From positions 62,001-126,000 of the forward strand of contig NZ_FNXE01000001.1 of NCBI RefSeq assembly GCF_900108395.1: a stretch of DNA of 64,000 nucleotides, read 5' to 3'. Positions within the stretch are counted from its first letter, which is position 1; the number at the start of each line of letters is the position of its first letter. Positions 28,401 to 35,160 of the stretch are shown piece by piece. A model generated the notes under the pieces. That model was not told the DNA's origin and ran no database searches. It was given only the letters and a program-made list of their open reading frames with translations. The stretch is from Paenimyroides marinum. Its GTDB lineage: Bacteria > Bacteroidota > Bacteroidia > Flavobacteriales > Flavobacteriaceae. Made by a program: the position numbers and the translations under genes.

Positions 28401-28496
28401 CAAATTAATTTACAAACAGCTGCTAACGGTTTATATTTTGTTACAGTAATTACAAACGACGGTGCTCAGGCATCTTATAAATTAATTAAAAAATAA
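25467..28496 (+). CDS. T9SS-secreted multidomain surface protein (anchor-J, Big_2, FISUMP, type A sorting domain)
   Basis: 1009 residues. After a signal peptide ending near residue 29, an apparent choice-of-anchor J-like domain (to about 195) leads into a bacterial Ig-like Big_2 domain (198-285). A second anchor-J-like domain follows (288-455), then a FISUMP-type domain (460-685: DGNIWLQQNLG, GAGWKMPTQSDW, GYRSSSTGNY, AVRCIY). A second Big_2 (688-775), a third anchor-J-like domain (778-925) and a type A sorting tail (about 932-1009, starting YPNPTTGIFNV, ending KLIKK) complete it. It is exported by Sec and then T9SS to the surface, probably as an adhesin or carbohydrate-binding protein. The two Ig repeats are near-identical at DNA level. 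Confidence 0.88.
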   Translation: MYKFYLNKKLFSVFCLLLTGLLSFNANSQTCTPVATLNEDFSSFPVGTAFFPMNCWGFVKDPSTVSGSAYIMDDGTSTPNNVAVIMGNVNQPGGRYLISPALSTINGNYHLKFDARLLSSLGAGSTLEIGTLDSQTSVANFSPVGSPIALTTTYQTYTSIAIPATAGHDYIAIKLNPGGNISAILLDNIIWESATSSVQSVTVTTQNNVPATITTANGTLQLEAAVLPSTVSQNVTWTVQSGTTFASVDNTGLVTAIANGTATIRATSVLDPTQYDEINVVVNTPTPCTAVSSFYEDFDAPSLTCCNMGVVPDCWNSISTATGANQIISTTSPASGTNNIYQFGYGTNLQSIVVMPEVNNINAGTHQFRFKLRANSGPGDLDFGYITDITNASTFVIIQTINVTNSSYTDPTAERILTVPTTVPSNARLAIRNPGTSWAGFYWDDASWEPIPQTACTNPGPNAGDTGCVTFTYDGVSTTLTTVRGADGNIWLQQNLGSSQVATSMADTLSYGDVYQWGRWNDGHEKRIATTTSVPSPNDPTGLTSTNNSFIIGSSTDWWDGGTLTDTWSATSPSTISSTDGCDPCKAIGAGWKMPTQSDWTSIQSTESINNPTSAFASNLKLPASGYRSSSTGNYTFVDQRGYFWSSTTSSTGAKYFYIGSSMANPAAGAMRGQGHAVRCIYKTIQNTNSVVVNTLNNIPATITTINGTLQLEAAVLPSTANQNVTWSVQSGNSFASVDNTGLVTAIADGTVTIRATSVADTSVYGEITITVNTSSNPSCNAVTTIDEDFETFTAFPENCWTSNKTAPMADLDDDASGNQFISLYSFMSANDPIYLVTPELSTIDGNHLLEFDIVSTNATSSDIEVGTMTDNTDFSTFVPVGTSFNPSVGTHSSAYIPANTGHKYVAIKFTSNGQHQAVSIDNIKWTTTASAPKFDTSKVVVYPNPTTGIFNVETELDVKQIDVYNSLGKKVLTTSNRQINLQTAANGLYFVTVITNDGAQASYKLIKK
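26091..26270 (+). repeat. Big_2 Ig-like domain coding repeat, copy 1 (copy 2 at about 27556-27738)
   Basis: The two segments of the same gene are closely similar at DNA level, sharing stretches such as ggaactttgcagttagaagc and gcatcggttga. This indicates recent internal duplication or conversion of an Ig-like module. Confidence 0.7.
28251..28496 (+). repeat. 246-bp T9SS type A tail coding repeat, copy 1 (copy 2 at 29196-29441)
   Basis: The last 246 bases of both cargo genes align without gaps and, by my count, differ at 11 positions, many of them silent. The sorting domain is far more conserved than the preceding anchor-J-like domains, which points to gene conversion or recent module transfer. 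Confidence 0.85.
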
Positions 28497-28511
28497 CCTC
28501 CCCAAAAAATC

Positions 28512-28559
28512 AATTATAAGAGAAGCTGTCTTTTTACCAGCTTCTTTTATAATTTTTTG
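28512..28559 (+). terminator. Intrinsic terminator of the large T9SS cargo gene
   Basis: A 17-bp inverted repeat with one G-T pair (28512-28528 with 28538-28554) around a 9-base loop, followed by T residues. It lies 15 bases after the stop codon. Confidence 0.85.
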
Positions 28560-28618
28560 ATGTAAAAAATACAAGCTGATGCACAAAAAAATAAAAACTA
28601 ATTTTTTTTCAATTTTTA

Positions 28619-28650
28619 TTTTTTATTTAGATTTAATATAAATAAATTTG
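28619..28650 (+). promoter_or_regulatory. Promoter region of the second T9SS cargo gene
   Basis: Ends in TAAATTTG (28643-28650), 26 bases before the ATG, and matches the 25406-25437 segment at 28 of 32 bases. The shared T-tract and TTTA segment upstream may stand in for the -33 region. Confidence 0.55.
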
Positions 28651-28676
28651 TTCCGTTAATTTAAAATAATCTAATT

Positions 28677-29441
28677 ATGAATAACTTTTACTTCAACAAA
28701 AAACGCTTAACATCTGTATGCTTATTAGCTATCGGGTTAGTTTCTTTTAATGCAAATAGTCAGTGTAGTGCTGTTGCAACTATTAACGAAACCTTTGATG
28801 GTATAACAGCTTTACCTTCATGCTGGACAAGTAATGCGACTGTTTACTTTATGGGAAATGATGGTGCTACACTTTACAGCGGGGGTGCTCCAACTTCTGG
28901 TGGAGTTATATATTTAATTTCTCCAGAATTATCAACAATTGATGGAAACCATTTATTAGAGTACGTTTTAACAACGGCAACTCCAAATAATAATGAGAAC
29001 CTTGAAATAGGTACCATGAGCGATAATACTGATTATACCACATTTTCAGCTATAACAACTCCTACCCCTAACGGTGGTACATACACTACTACTGCGATTC
29101 CTGCAAATGCGGGACATAAATATATTGCTTTTAAATTTACTTATACAGGGGTACATCAAGGCGTTACGATAGACAATGTTGAATGGAAATCTGCTACTGC
29201 CAGTGCTCCTAAATTTGATACAAGTAAAGTAACTGTTTATCCTAACCCAACTACAGGGATTTTTAATGTAGAAACAGAGTTAGATGTTAAACAAATTGAC
29301 GTTTATAATTCTTTAGGACAAAAAGTTTTATCAACTTCTAACAGACAAATTAATTTACAAACAGCTGCTAACGGTTTATATTTTGTTACAGTAATTACAA
29401 ACGACGGTGCTCAGGCATCTTATAAATTGATCAAAAAATAA
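28677..29441 (+). CDS. T9SS-secreted protein with one anchor-J-like domain and type A sorting domain
   Basis: 254 residues: signal peptide (MNNFYFNKKRLTSVCLLAIGLVS…NSQ, cleaved near residue 28), one anchor-J-like beta-sandwich (about 30-175) similar to the third such domain of the preceding gene, then the type A tail (about 180-254). It has the layout of a stripped-down paralogue of the large cargo protein and shares its promoter, signal peptide style and tail. A surface role is expected; the ligand is unknown. A 14-bp tandem repeat begins in its stop codon. Confidence 0.87.
   Translation: MNNFYFNKKRLTSVCLLAIGLVSFNANSQCSAVATINETFDGITALPSCWTSNATVYFMGNDGATLYSGGAPTSGGVIYLISPELSTIDGNHLLEYVLTTATPNNNENLEIGTMSDNTDYTTFSAITTPTPNGGTYTTTAIPANAGHKYIAFKFTYTGVHQGVTIDNVEWKSATASAPKFDTSKVTVYPNPTTGIFNVETELDVKQIDVYNSLGQKVLSTSNRQINLQTAANGLYFVTVITNDGAQASYKLIKK
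29196..29441 (+). repeat. 246-bp T9SS type A tail coding repeat, copy 2
   Basis: Partner of 28251-28496; see that entry. Only 945 bp separate the copies in direct orientation, so they could recombine and delete or fuse the two genes. Confidence 0.85.
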
Positions 29442-29508
29442 AACACAAAAAATAAAACACAAAAAAGAAAACACAAAAAAGAAAACACAAAAAAGAAAAC
29501 ACAAAAAA
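29439..29508 (+). repeat. Five tandem copies of a 14-bp A-rich unit
   Basis: The unit is (t/g)aaaacacaaaaaa; copies start at 29439, 29453, 29467, 29481 and 29495, with a sixth partial copy. The first T belongs to the stop codon of the upstream gene. The last three full copies are identical, suggesting slippage-driven expansion. Confidence 0.9.
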
Positions 29509-29527
29509 GAAAAACCACTCAAAAATG

Positions 29528-29559
29528 AAATAGCCGGGCTTTAGGTCCGGCTATTTTTT
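29528..29559. terminator. Bidirectional terminator between the T9SS gene and the HutD-like gene
   Basis: AAATAGCCGG (29528-29537) pairs with CCGGCTATTT (29547-29556) around a 9-base loop, with T residues after it on the plus strand. The minus-strand gene ends at 29559. Confidence 0.85.
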
Positions 29560-30104
29560 TAGGTTAAACTCCCAGCAATAATCGTTGTGTCTGAATGAAT
29601 CTGAATCTCTTCTTCCTCTGTATTTTCAATGACTAATAAATCATTTGCTTTTAACAAGATTTCCTGTTGATTTACTTTTACTAAGGCTTCTTCTTTTGCA
29701 AATAAAAACTGAAAAGAATCCCGCTGATTCATGGTGCCGTTCAGTAAAAACACCTTTACATCTTTAATACTTTGATGCACCATTAAATTAAAATCGCTGC
29801 CTTTAGAATAAGAAATTATTTCATCGTTAGAATCGAATTTAAAAATTTCTTGTTTGGAATAATGTTCTTCTACCCTATTTCTTTGAATGTTCAAATCATT
29901 ATCTAACATCACCAAAAAACGGTTGAAATTTTCAAATCTGGTAAAATATGATGGTTCTTTTTCAATAGACGCCGCACTTATCCGAAACAAAAAATTTCGT
30001 TCTGAATAATTCGATCCAGGCGGATAAATAAAATATTCATAGGTTTTACCCCCATCCCAACTATTCGCCTCGATATTATTTTTTGATATATGTGTGATCT
30101 TCAT
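29559..30104 (-). CDS. HutD/Ves family cupin-like protein
   Basis: 181 residues with features of the HutD/Ves family: the N-terminal SKNNIEANSWDGGKTYEYFIYPPGSNY, then RISAASIEKEPSYFTRFENFNRFLVML, a double-stranded beta-helix fold. Family members are linked to histidine utilisation or cold-shock responses, but the biochemical role is not settled and no hut genes are nearby. The gene starts one base after the MutS-like stop, so the two are co-transcribed. Confidence 0.82.
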   Translation of the reverse strand: MKITHISKNNIEANSWDGGKTYEYFIYPPGSNYSERNFLFRISAASIEKEPSYFTRFENFNRFLVMLDNDLNIQRNRVEEHYSKQEIFKFDSNDEIISYSKGSDFNLMVHQSIKDVKVFLLNGTMNQRDSFQFLFAKEEALVKVNQQEILLKANDLLVIENTEEEEIQIHSDTTIIAGSLT

Positions 30105-30105
30105 T

Positions 30106-31869
30106 TTAAATAATCTCCATTTTTTTCATGATGAATGTAGCGTTTTTATTTTGGCAGATGCCGTCTTTCAGCAAATAATCAAAATGGAGCTCATTGTTAA
30201 TTATTTCCACTTCAAAACGTTTATTTATCATTGTTTCAGGGTAACGAGCGGTGGTTTGGCACACTTCTAAATCATGGGTAGCGATCATTCCCATTGCTTT
30301 TAACTGATGTAACTTTTCAATAACACCAATAGTTCCCGTCTTTTTATCGTCGGAGTTGGTTCCTTTTAAAATTTCGTCTAACAAAACAAAAACGGATTGA
30401 TTTTCCGCTTCGGTGACAATCTGCTTTAATCGTTTTACTTCTGCGAAAAAGAACGATTCGCTATCAGAAAGCGAATCAGTCAACCGCATAGATACCCATA
30501 ACGGCAACGGATCAACCGATGCCTGGGTACAATCAATCGGTGTGCCGGCATAACTTAAAACCAAATTAATACCCACAGTACGTAAAAACGTACTTTTACC
30601 GCTCATATTACTGCCCGTAAGTATCGCAAAATGTTTTTGTGAAAAGTCTATGGAATTGCGAACGCGTTTTTCTTTTGAAATCAACGGATGTCCCAGATCA
30701 TTGAACGATATTTTTGCTTGATGATTGAGTACCGGATATTGATATTCCGGATTATTGTAAGCAAAATTCGCCAAACTGTTTAACGATTCTATTTCCCCGA
30801 TGATTTGAATCCAATCCCATAAATATTTTTGGTTTTTCACTTTCCATTCCACTACTTTTTTATGTACCCAAAAATGGTATTGAAACGTTCCGTTAAACGC
30901 AATAAAAATAAACAGATTGGCAACTGTGTTCAATTTTTCAAACAAATTTGCCAGCTGATTTACAATTTTTGTTGCACTTTGATTATTTGTTTCCAATCTG
31001 CTCTGAATTTCGATTAATCCCTTTGATTGAAAAACAGTAGCTTCAAACACCTGAATCATTTTAGCATATTGCTGTAAACTGTTGGCTATTTTATCACTTT
31101 TTCCTATTTCTTTAGAAATATATTGCATCATTAATCCTGCCATTAACAAGTTCATCGAGAAGAAAAACATGGTTAATTTTGACGCCAGCGGATGCCAATC
31201 GAAAATCAGTGCGGCTAACGAGCCAATGAACAAAACGGGAATGACAACTGCCAGTAGCAAAAATAGTTTGTTGGGTTTGTCTATTGCAGACGATGTCCAG
31301 TTTTTAATTGCCGCATCTTCTTGTTCTGTGGTTCCTGCCAATTGTGCTAATGTTTGAAAATGCTGACGAAAACCAATCATTCCGGTTAATTCTTTTATAG
31401 CTTCTTGTTTGTTTTTGATGATTTCCTGAGAAGGAATACTTTGCAAATCCTTGGCTAACTGCTTTTTCCCTAAAGATGTTCCGGTGCGGTTAAGAAACTG
31501 AAAAATGGAGTTTTTACCGAATAAATCCAAATCATACGAATAAGCGTGTTGCGGGTTTTGAAACTCCGCACCTTCATCAAATGTTTTTGTACCTGCTAAA
31601 AAAGCTGTTTCATCATCATTGATCTTTTTTAAAGTAGTATGATATTTTATTTTTCCCTGCAATTTGAGATATGCATTCACTGCGACAATAAAAACCACTA
31701 ACAAACCAAACGCCCACCAACCTAATGATTCGTTGCGTTGGTACATCATTAAATAAAAAAGATAAATTGCTGCTGCCAGCAAAATAATTCTTGACCAACT
31801 TAACCAAACTGCTGTTTGTTTTAACTTAGATAAAATGTTTTGCTGCTGTTTGCTAATATCAGAATACAT
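30106..31869 (-). CDS. Membrane-anchored MutS-like ATPase
   Basis: About 587 residues from the ATG at 31869 (MYSDISKQQQN). The frame is open further to 31914, but that extension reads through a terminator hairpin and is unlikely to be translated. Two hydrophobic pairs lie in the N-terminal half (about residues 22-65 and 200-250), followed by a lever/clamp-like helical region and a C-terminal MutS domain V with Walker A GSNMSGKSTFLRT and Walker B-like VFVLLDEILKGTNS. Bona fide mismatch-recognition domains are missing. This Bacteroidota MutS family is membrane associated and its function is unknown. Confidence 0.85.
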   Translation of the reverse strand: MYSDISKQQQNILSKLKQTAVWLSWSRIILLAAAIYLFYLMMYQRNESLGWWAFGLLVVFIVAVNAYLKLQGKIKYHTTLKKINDDETAFLAGTKTFDEGAEFQNPQHAYSYDLDLFGKNSIFQFLNRTGTSLGKKQLAKDLQSIPSQEIIKNKQEAIKELTGMIGFRQHFQTLAQLAGTTEQEDAAIKNWTSSAIDKPNKLFLLLAVVIPVLFIGSLAALIFDWHPLASKLTMFFFSMNLLMAGLMMQYISKEIGKSDKIANSLQQYAKMIQVFEATVFQSKGLIEIQSRLETNNQSATKIVNQLANLFEKLNTVANLFIFIAFNGTFQYHFWVHKKVVEWKVKNQKYLWDWIQIIGEIESLNSLANFAYNNPEYQYPVLNHQAKISFNDLGHPLISKEKRVRNSIDFSQKHFAILTGSNMSGKSTFLRTVGINLVLSYAGTPIDCTQASVDPLPLWVSMRLTDSLSDSESFFFAEVKRLKQIVTEAENQSVFVLLDEILKGTNSDDKKTGTIGVIEKLHQLKAMGMIATHDLEVCQTTARYPETMINKRFEVEIINNELHFDYLLKDGICQNKNATFIMKKMEII

Positions 31870-31899
31870 GATTATTTTTTGCTTAAAAGTACTTACAAA

Positions 31900-31927
31900 A
31901 AAACCATCTCGCAAATGAGATGGTTTT
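31900..31927 (-). terminator. Intrinsic terminator after the cytochrome gene
   Basis: On the minus strand AAAACCATCTC (31927-31917), a 6-base loop, and GAGATGGTTTT (31910-31900) followed by T residues. It immediately follows the stop codon of the frame-restored cytochrome (31926-31928) and precedes the ATG of the MutS-like gene. Confidence 0.85.
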
Positions 31928-31969
31928 AGTTTTTTAGATAATATACAATTGCTTTTACCTCTTGCTCTG

Positions 31970-32305
31970 TTAGATTAAACCTATGTAAATAACAATGTTA
32001 CTGTATTCTTCTTTTATTTTGACAGTCAATTGGTTTTTATGTTGAAGTAGGCTGTCTTGATGATTGATATAATCTATTAAAAAAGATAATTCGTATTTAT
32101 CATTTTTAATATTTCCTACAAAAAAATTGTCGTTTGCTGCTTTAGAACCGTGACACGCTATACAAAATTTTGAATAAAGAACTTCACCTGTTTTTTCCAG
32201 TCTTTGCGAATTATAATCTAATACAAAATTTTCTGAATCTTTTTTAGGATAATTACAACTGAAATTTATCAAAAGAATTATTGTCAATACCAAAAGGTTT
32301 CGCAT
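31970..32305 (-). CDS. Small c-type cytochrome lipoprotein with an apparent 3' frameshift
   Basis: 111 residues as read, with a lipoprotein signal (lipobox to C17) and one haem-binding motif C48-IA-C51-H52. The frame ends prematurely in …SNIVIYIGLI. The other frame, read to a stop at 31926-31928, continues with the sequence FNLTEQEVKAIVYYLKN, which is a typical cytochrome c C-terminal helix. A terminator starts right at that stop. A one-base deletion or equivalent near 31984-31999 would explain this; it could be a real pseudogenisation or a sequencing error. The intact protein would be an envelope electron carrier. Confidence 0.8.
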   Translation of the reverse strand: MRNLLVLTIILLINFSCNYPKKDSENFVLDYNSQRLEKTGEVLYSKFCIACHGSKAANDNFFVGNIKNDKYELSFLIDYINHQDSLLQHKNQLTVKIKEEYSNIVIYIGLI

Positions 32306-32390
32306 ATAAAAAGATTTTTATACAATAAATATAATTCTTTTAATTTGGTACACGACAAAAAACATTATAAAAAATAATTTACTGATTTTC

Positions 32391-32423
32391 AGACCTAACA
32401 GGTTTTAAAAACCTGTTAGGTCT
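32391..32423. repeat. Near-perfect intergenic palindrome (ACCTAACAGGTTTT type)
   Basis: AGACCTAACAGGTTTT (32391-32406) and its reverse complement (32408-32423) are separated by a single base. The tiny loop argues against a plain terminator. Similar motifs at 15152-15196 and 33458-33488 make a dispersed REP-like family likely. Confidence 0.8.
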
Positions 32424-32493
32424 TGTCTGAAACAAACAGATGTTTAATTTTTGTCGTTTACTAAAAAGACTGTATTATATTCTTCAAACAAAA

Positions 32494-32517
32494 AAACCAC
32501 CTCTTTCGAGATGGTTT
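32494..32517 (-). terminator. Intrinsic terminator of folD
   Basis: AAACCACCTC (32494-32503) pairs with GAGATGGTTT (32508-32517) with one mismatch around a TTTC loop; a T-run follows on the minus strand. It lies 14 bases past the folD stop. Confidence 0.75.
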
Positions 32518-32530
32518 CTATTATCAAAAA

Positions 32531-33418
32531 TTATTTTATTTTCTTTGCTCTGCGTTCTCTGGCAATCAACGTATTTTTCATAAGCATTGCAATGGTCATA
32601 GGACCTACACCACCCGGTACCGGAGTAATCCACGATGCTTTTTGTGCAACCTCATCAAAAGCTACATCTCCTTTAATTACGTAACCTTTCGGGTTGGTTT
32701 CGTCAGCAACACGTGTAATACCCACATCGACAATAACCGCTCCGGCTTTAACCATATCGGCTTTTAAAAATTCAGGAACCCCCAAAGCAGTAATTACAAT
32801 ATCGGCTTCGCGGGTAATGGCTTCAATGTTTTGTGTAGCCGAGTGTGTTAAAGTTACGGTTGCATTTCCCGGATAGGCTTTACGGCTCATCAATAAACTC
32901 ATTGGTTTACCAACAATGTTTGATCTACCAATAACTACCACATTTTTACCTTTGGTTTCGATTTTGTTACGTTCTAACAACTGTAAAATACCAAAAGGCG
33001 TTGCCGGAATAAAAGACTCCAACTCTAACGCCATACGACCGAAGTTTTCCGGGTGAAAACCATCTACATCTTTATCGGGATCAACGGCGTTTAAAACCTT
33101 TTGCTCATCAATGTGTTTTGGCAATGGCAACTGAACGATGAATCCGTCGATGGCGTCGTTATTGTTCAATTCATTTATTTTTGCTAATAACTCTTCTTCT
33201 GTTGTTTCTTCGGGCAAGGAAACCAACGTGGAATCAAAACCAATTTTTTCGCAGGTTTTTACTTTACTGCCTACATAAGTTAAACTTGCTCCGTTGCTAC
33301 CCACTAAAACCGCTGCTAAATGCGGAACTTTTTCTCCGCGTGCCTTAATTTGAGCTACTTCGGCAGCAATTTCATTTTTAATTTCTTCCGATACTTTTTT
33401 ACCGTCTAATAATTGCAT
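32531..33418 (-). CDS. folD: Bifunctional methylenetetrahydrofolate dehydrogenase/cyclohydrolase FolD
   Basis: A 295-residue cytoplasmic enzyme interconverting 5,10-methylene- and 10-formyl-tetrahydrofolate, supplying formyl groups to Fmt and purine synthesis. Visible motifs are [13 protein letters not shown] with the catalytic Lys, [23 protein letters not shown], the dinucleotide motif [11 protein letters not shown] and the C-terminal [14 protein letters not shown]. Normal length; it appears to be a single-gene unit, with an REP-like element between it and ffh. Confidence 0.97.
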   Translation of the reverse strand: MQLLDGKKVSEEIKNEIAAEVAQIKARGEKVPHLAAVLVGSNGASLTYVGSKVKTCEKIGFDSTLVSLPEETTEEELLAKINELNNNDAIDGFIVQLPLPKHIDEQKVLNAVDPDKDVDGFHPENFGRMALELESFIPATPFGILQLLERNKIETKGKNVVVIGRSNIVGKPMSLLMSRKAYPGNATVTLTHSATQNIEAITREADIVITALGVPEFLKADMVKAGAVIVDVGITRVADETNPKGYVIKGDVAFDEVAQKASWITPVPGGVGPMTIAMLMKNTLIARERRAKKIK

Positions 33419-33457
33419 GTGTGTTGTTGTTTGTAGTTGTTTTGTATGAATTTAAAA

Positions 33458-33488
33458 AACCTACAAAGTTATTGGAAACCTTGCAGGA
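33458..33488. repeat. Degenerate intergenic palindromic element (ACCTGCAAGGTTT type)
   Basis: AACCTACAAAGTT (33458-33470) and AAACCTTGCAGG (33476-33487) form an imperfect hairpin. The right arm is the same as in the 15152-15196 element. Confidence 0.55.
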
Positions 33489-33519
33489 TTTATTTAGATT
33501 TTTAAAATTTTCGAAAAAA

Positions 33520-34863
33520 TTATTTCATTCCCATACCTTTCATCTGCCCCATCATTCGCATCAGGTTTTTGCCTTGAGCACCTTGCATCATCTTCATCAT
33601 TTTACCCATTTGGTCAAACTGTTTCAACAATTGATTTACTTGTTGTACATCGGTTCCGGAACCTTTGGCAATGCGTTGTTTGCGTTTTACATCTAAAAGC
33701 GACGGTTTTTTACGCTCGGCAGGTGTCATTGAATGAATGATCGCTTCGATGTGTTTAAAAGCATCGTCTTCTATTTCAACATCTTTCAACGCTTTACCCA
33801 CACCGGGAATCATTCCTACGAGGTCTTTCATCGATCCCATTTTTTTCACTTGCTGGATCTGACTTAGGAAATCGTCAAAACCGAATTCGTTTTTGGCAAT
33901 TTTCTTTTGGATCTTTCGGGCTTCTTCTTCATCATATTGTTCCTGTGCACGCTCTACTAAAGAGATTACGTCACCCATACCCAAAATACGGTCTGCCATA
34001 CGATCGGGGTAGAACACATCAATTGCATCCATTTTCTCGCCCGTACCGATAAACTTAATTGGCTTGTTTACGATAGATTTAATAGAAATCGCAGCTCCAC
34101 CACGCGTATCACCATCTAATTTTGTAAGAACAACTCCGTCAAAATTCAATCGGTCATTGAACGCTTTTGCCGTATTTACAGCATCTTGCCCAGTCATAGA
34201 ATCTACAACAAACAACGTTTCGTGTGGTTTAATGGCAGCGTGAACGTTTGCAATCTCGTTCATCATTTCCTCGTCAATCGCCAAACGACCGGCTGTATCG
34301 ACAATGACCACGTTGAAACCGTTTTTCTTAGCATGTTCAATGGCGTTGGTTGCAATAGAAACAGCGTTTTTGTTTTCAGGTTCAGAATATACCTCTACAC
34401 CAATCTGATCTCCCACCACGTGCAACTGGTTAATAGCCGCCGGACGGTAGATATCACAAGCAACTAATAATGGTTTTTTATTCTTTTTTGTTTTTAAGAA
34501 GTTCGCTAATTTTCCGGAAAAAGTGGTTTTACCCGAACCTTGTAAACCCGACATTAAAATAACAGACGGATTTCCTGAAAGATTGATTCCGGCAACATCT
34601 CCACCCATTAATTCGATTAATTCGTCTTTAACGATTTTAACCATTAATTGTCCCGGTTGCAAGGTCGTCAATACATCCTGACCAATGGCTTTTTCTTTTA
34701 CGCGATTGGTAAAATCTTTGGCAATCTTAAAATTAACATCGGCATCTAATAAGGCACGACGCACTTCTTTTAAGGTTTCGGCTACATTGACTTCTGTAAT
34801 TTTTCCGTGACCTTTTAATATATGAAAGGCTTTGTCTAATTTATCGCTTAAATTATCAAACAT
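33520..34863 (-). CDS. ffh: Signal recognition particle protein Ffh (SRP54)
   Basis: A 447-residue SRP GTPase that binds signal peptides and 4.5S RNA. The N domain precedes the P-loop GLQGSGKTTFSGKL. G3 is DTAGRLA, G4 is TKLDGDTRGG, and GLGD-like MGDVISLVE follows. The M domain ends in a Met/Gln/Gly-rich tail (QMGKMMKMMQG…MGMK) expected for signal-peptide binding. A good promoter lies upstream; the gene is transcribed alone. Confidence 0.97.
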   Translation of the reverse strand: MFDNLSDKLDKAFHILKGHGKITEVNVAETLKEVRRALLDADVNFKIAKDFTNRVKEKAIGQDVLTTLQPGQLMVKIVKDELIELMGGDVAGINLSGNPSVILMSGLQGSGKTTFSGKLANFLKTKKNKKPLLVACDIYRPAAINQLHVVGDQIGVEVYSEPENKNAVSIATNAIEHAKKNGFNVVIVDTAGRLAIDEEMMNEIANVHAAIKPHETLFVVDSMTGQDAVNTAKAFNDRLNFDGVVLTKLDGDTRGGAAISIKSIVNKPIKFIGTGEKMDAIDVFYPDRMADRILGMGDVISLVERAQEQYDEEEARKIQKKIAKNEFGFDDFLSQIQQVKKMGSMKDLVGMIPGVGKALKDVEIEDDAFKHIEAIIHSMTPAERKKPSLLDVKRKQRIAKGSGTDVQQVNQLLKQFDQMGKMMKMMQGAQGKNLMRMMGQMKGMGMK

Positions 34864-34889
34864 ACTTTTTTCGTATTATAACTAAAGTG

Positions 34890-34920
34890 CAAATATACAA
34901 TAAAGTAAAAGATGTATCAA
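34890..34920 (-). promoter_or_regulatory. Promoter of ffh
   Basis: On the minus strand TTG (34920-34918), a 20-base spacer, then TATATTTG (34897-34890), about 27 bases before the ATG. Confidence 0.7.
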
Positions 34921-35119
34921 GATTTTGTTTCAGTTACTATTTTTTATCTATGAAGTACAAAAACAAATGAGAACGAAAACGAGATAATCAATTTTAGTTT
35001 TATTGAAATATCCTGTCTTTTAAAACCTAAAGATTAGTAAAATATGTTATTTAGGACTACTATCAGCCAAATGCCTTAAAATTAAAGTCTAAACTATATT
35101 CTTAAAAAAAATTAAATTG

Positions 35120-35127
35120 TAAATTTG
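35120..35127 (+). promoter_or_regulatory. Predicted -7 element of the DpnII-type operon
   Basis: TAAATTTG, 33 bases before the dam ATG, matches TAnnTTTG. No clear -33 element is seen at the right spacing, so the promoter may be weak or regulated. Confidence 0.45.
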
Positions 35128-35160
35128 AGGCGTATAAGTGCATAACTGAATTAAATTACA

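Larger units (their letters stand above)
34864..35160. other. Divergent intergenic region between ffh and the restriction-modification operon
   Basis: 297 bases holding the ffh promoter at one end and a -7-like element for dam at the other. I see no gene, tRNA or attachment-site-like repeat between them. Confidence 0.6.

Noticed and set aside
29439-29508. A possible CRISPR-like array
   Set aside because: The 14-bp A-rich units are contiguous without spacers, so it is a simple tandem repeat, with no cas genes nearby.
32391-32423. Simple intrinsic terminator
   Set aside because: The one-base centre makes the hairpin unusually tight, and the arms resemble two other intergenic elements. I treat it as a repeat, although termination is possible.
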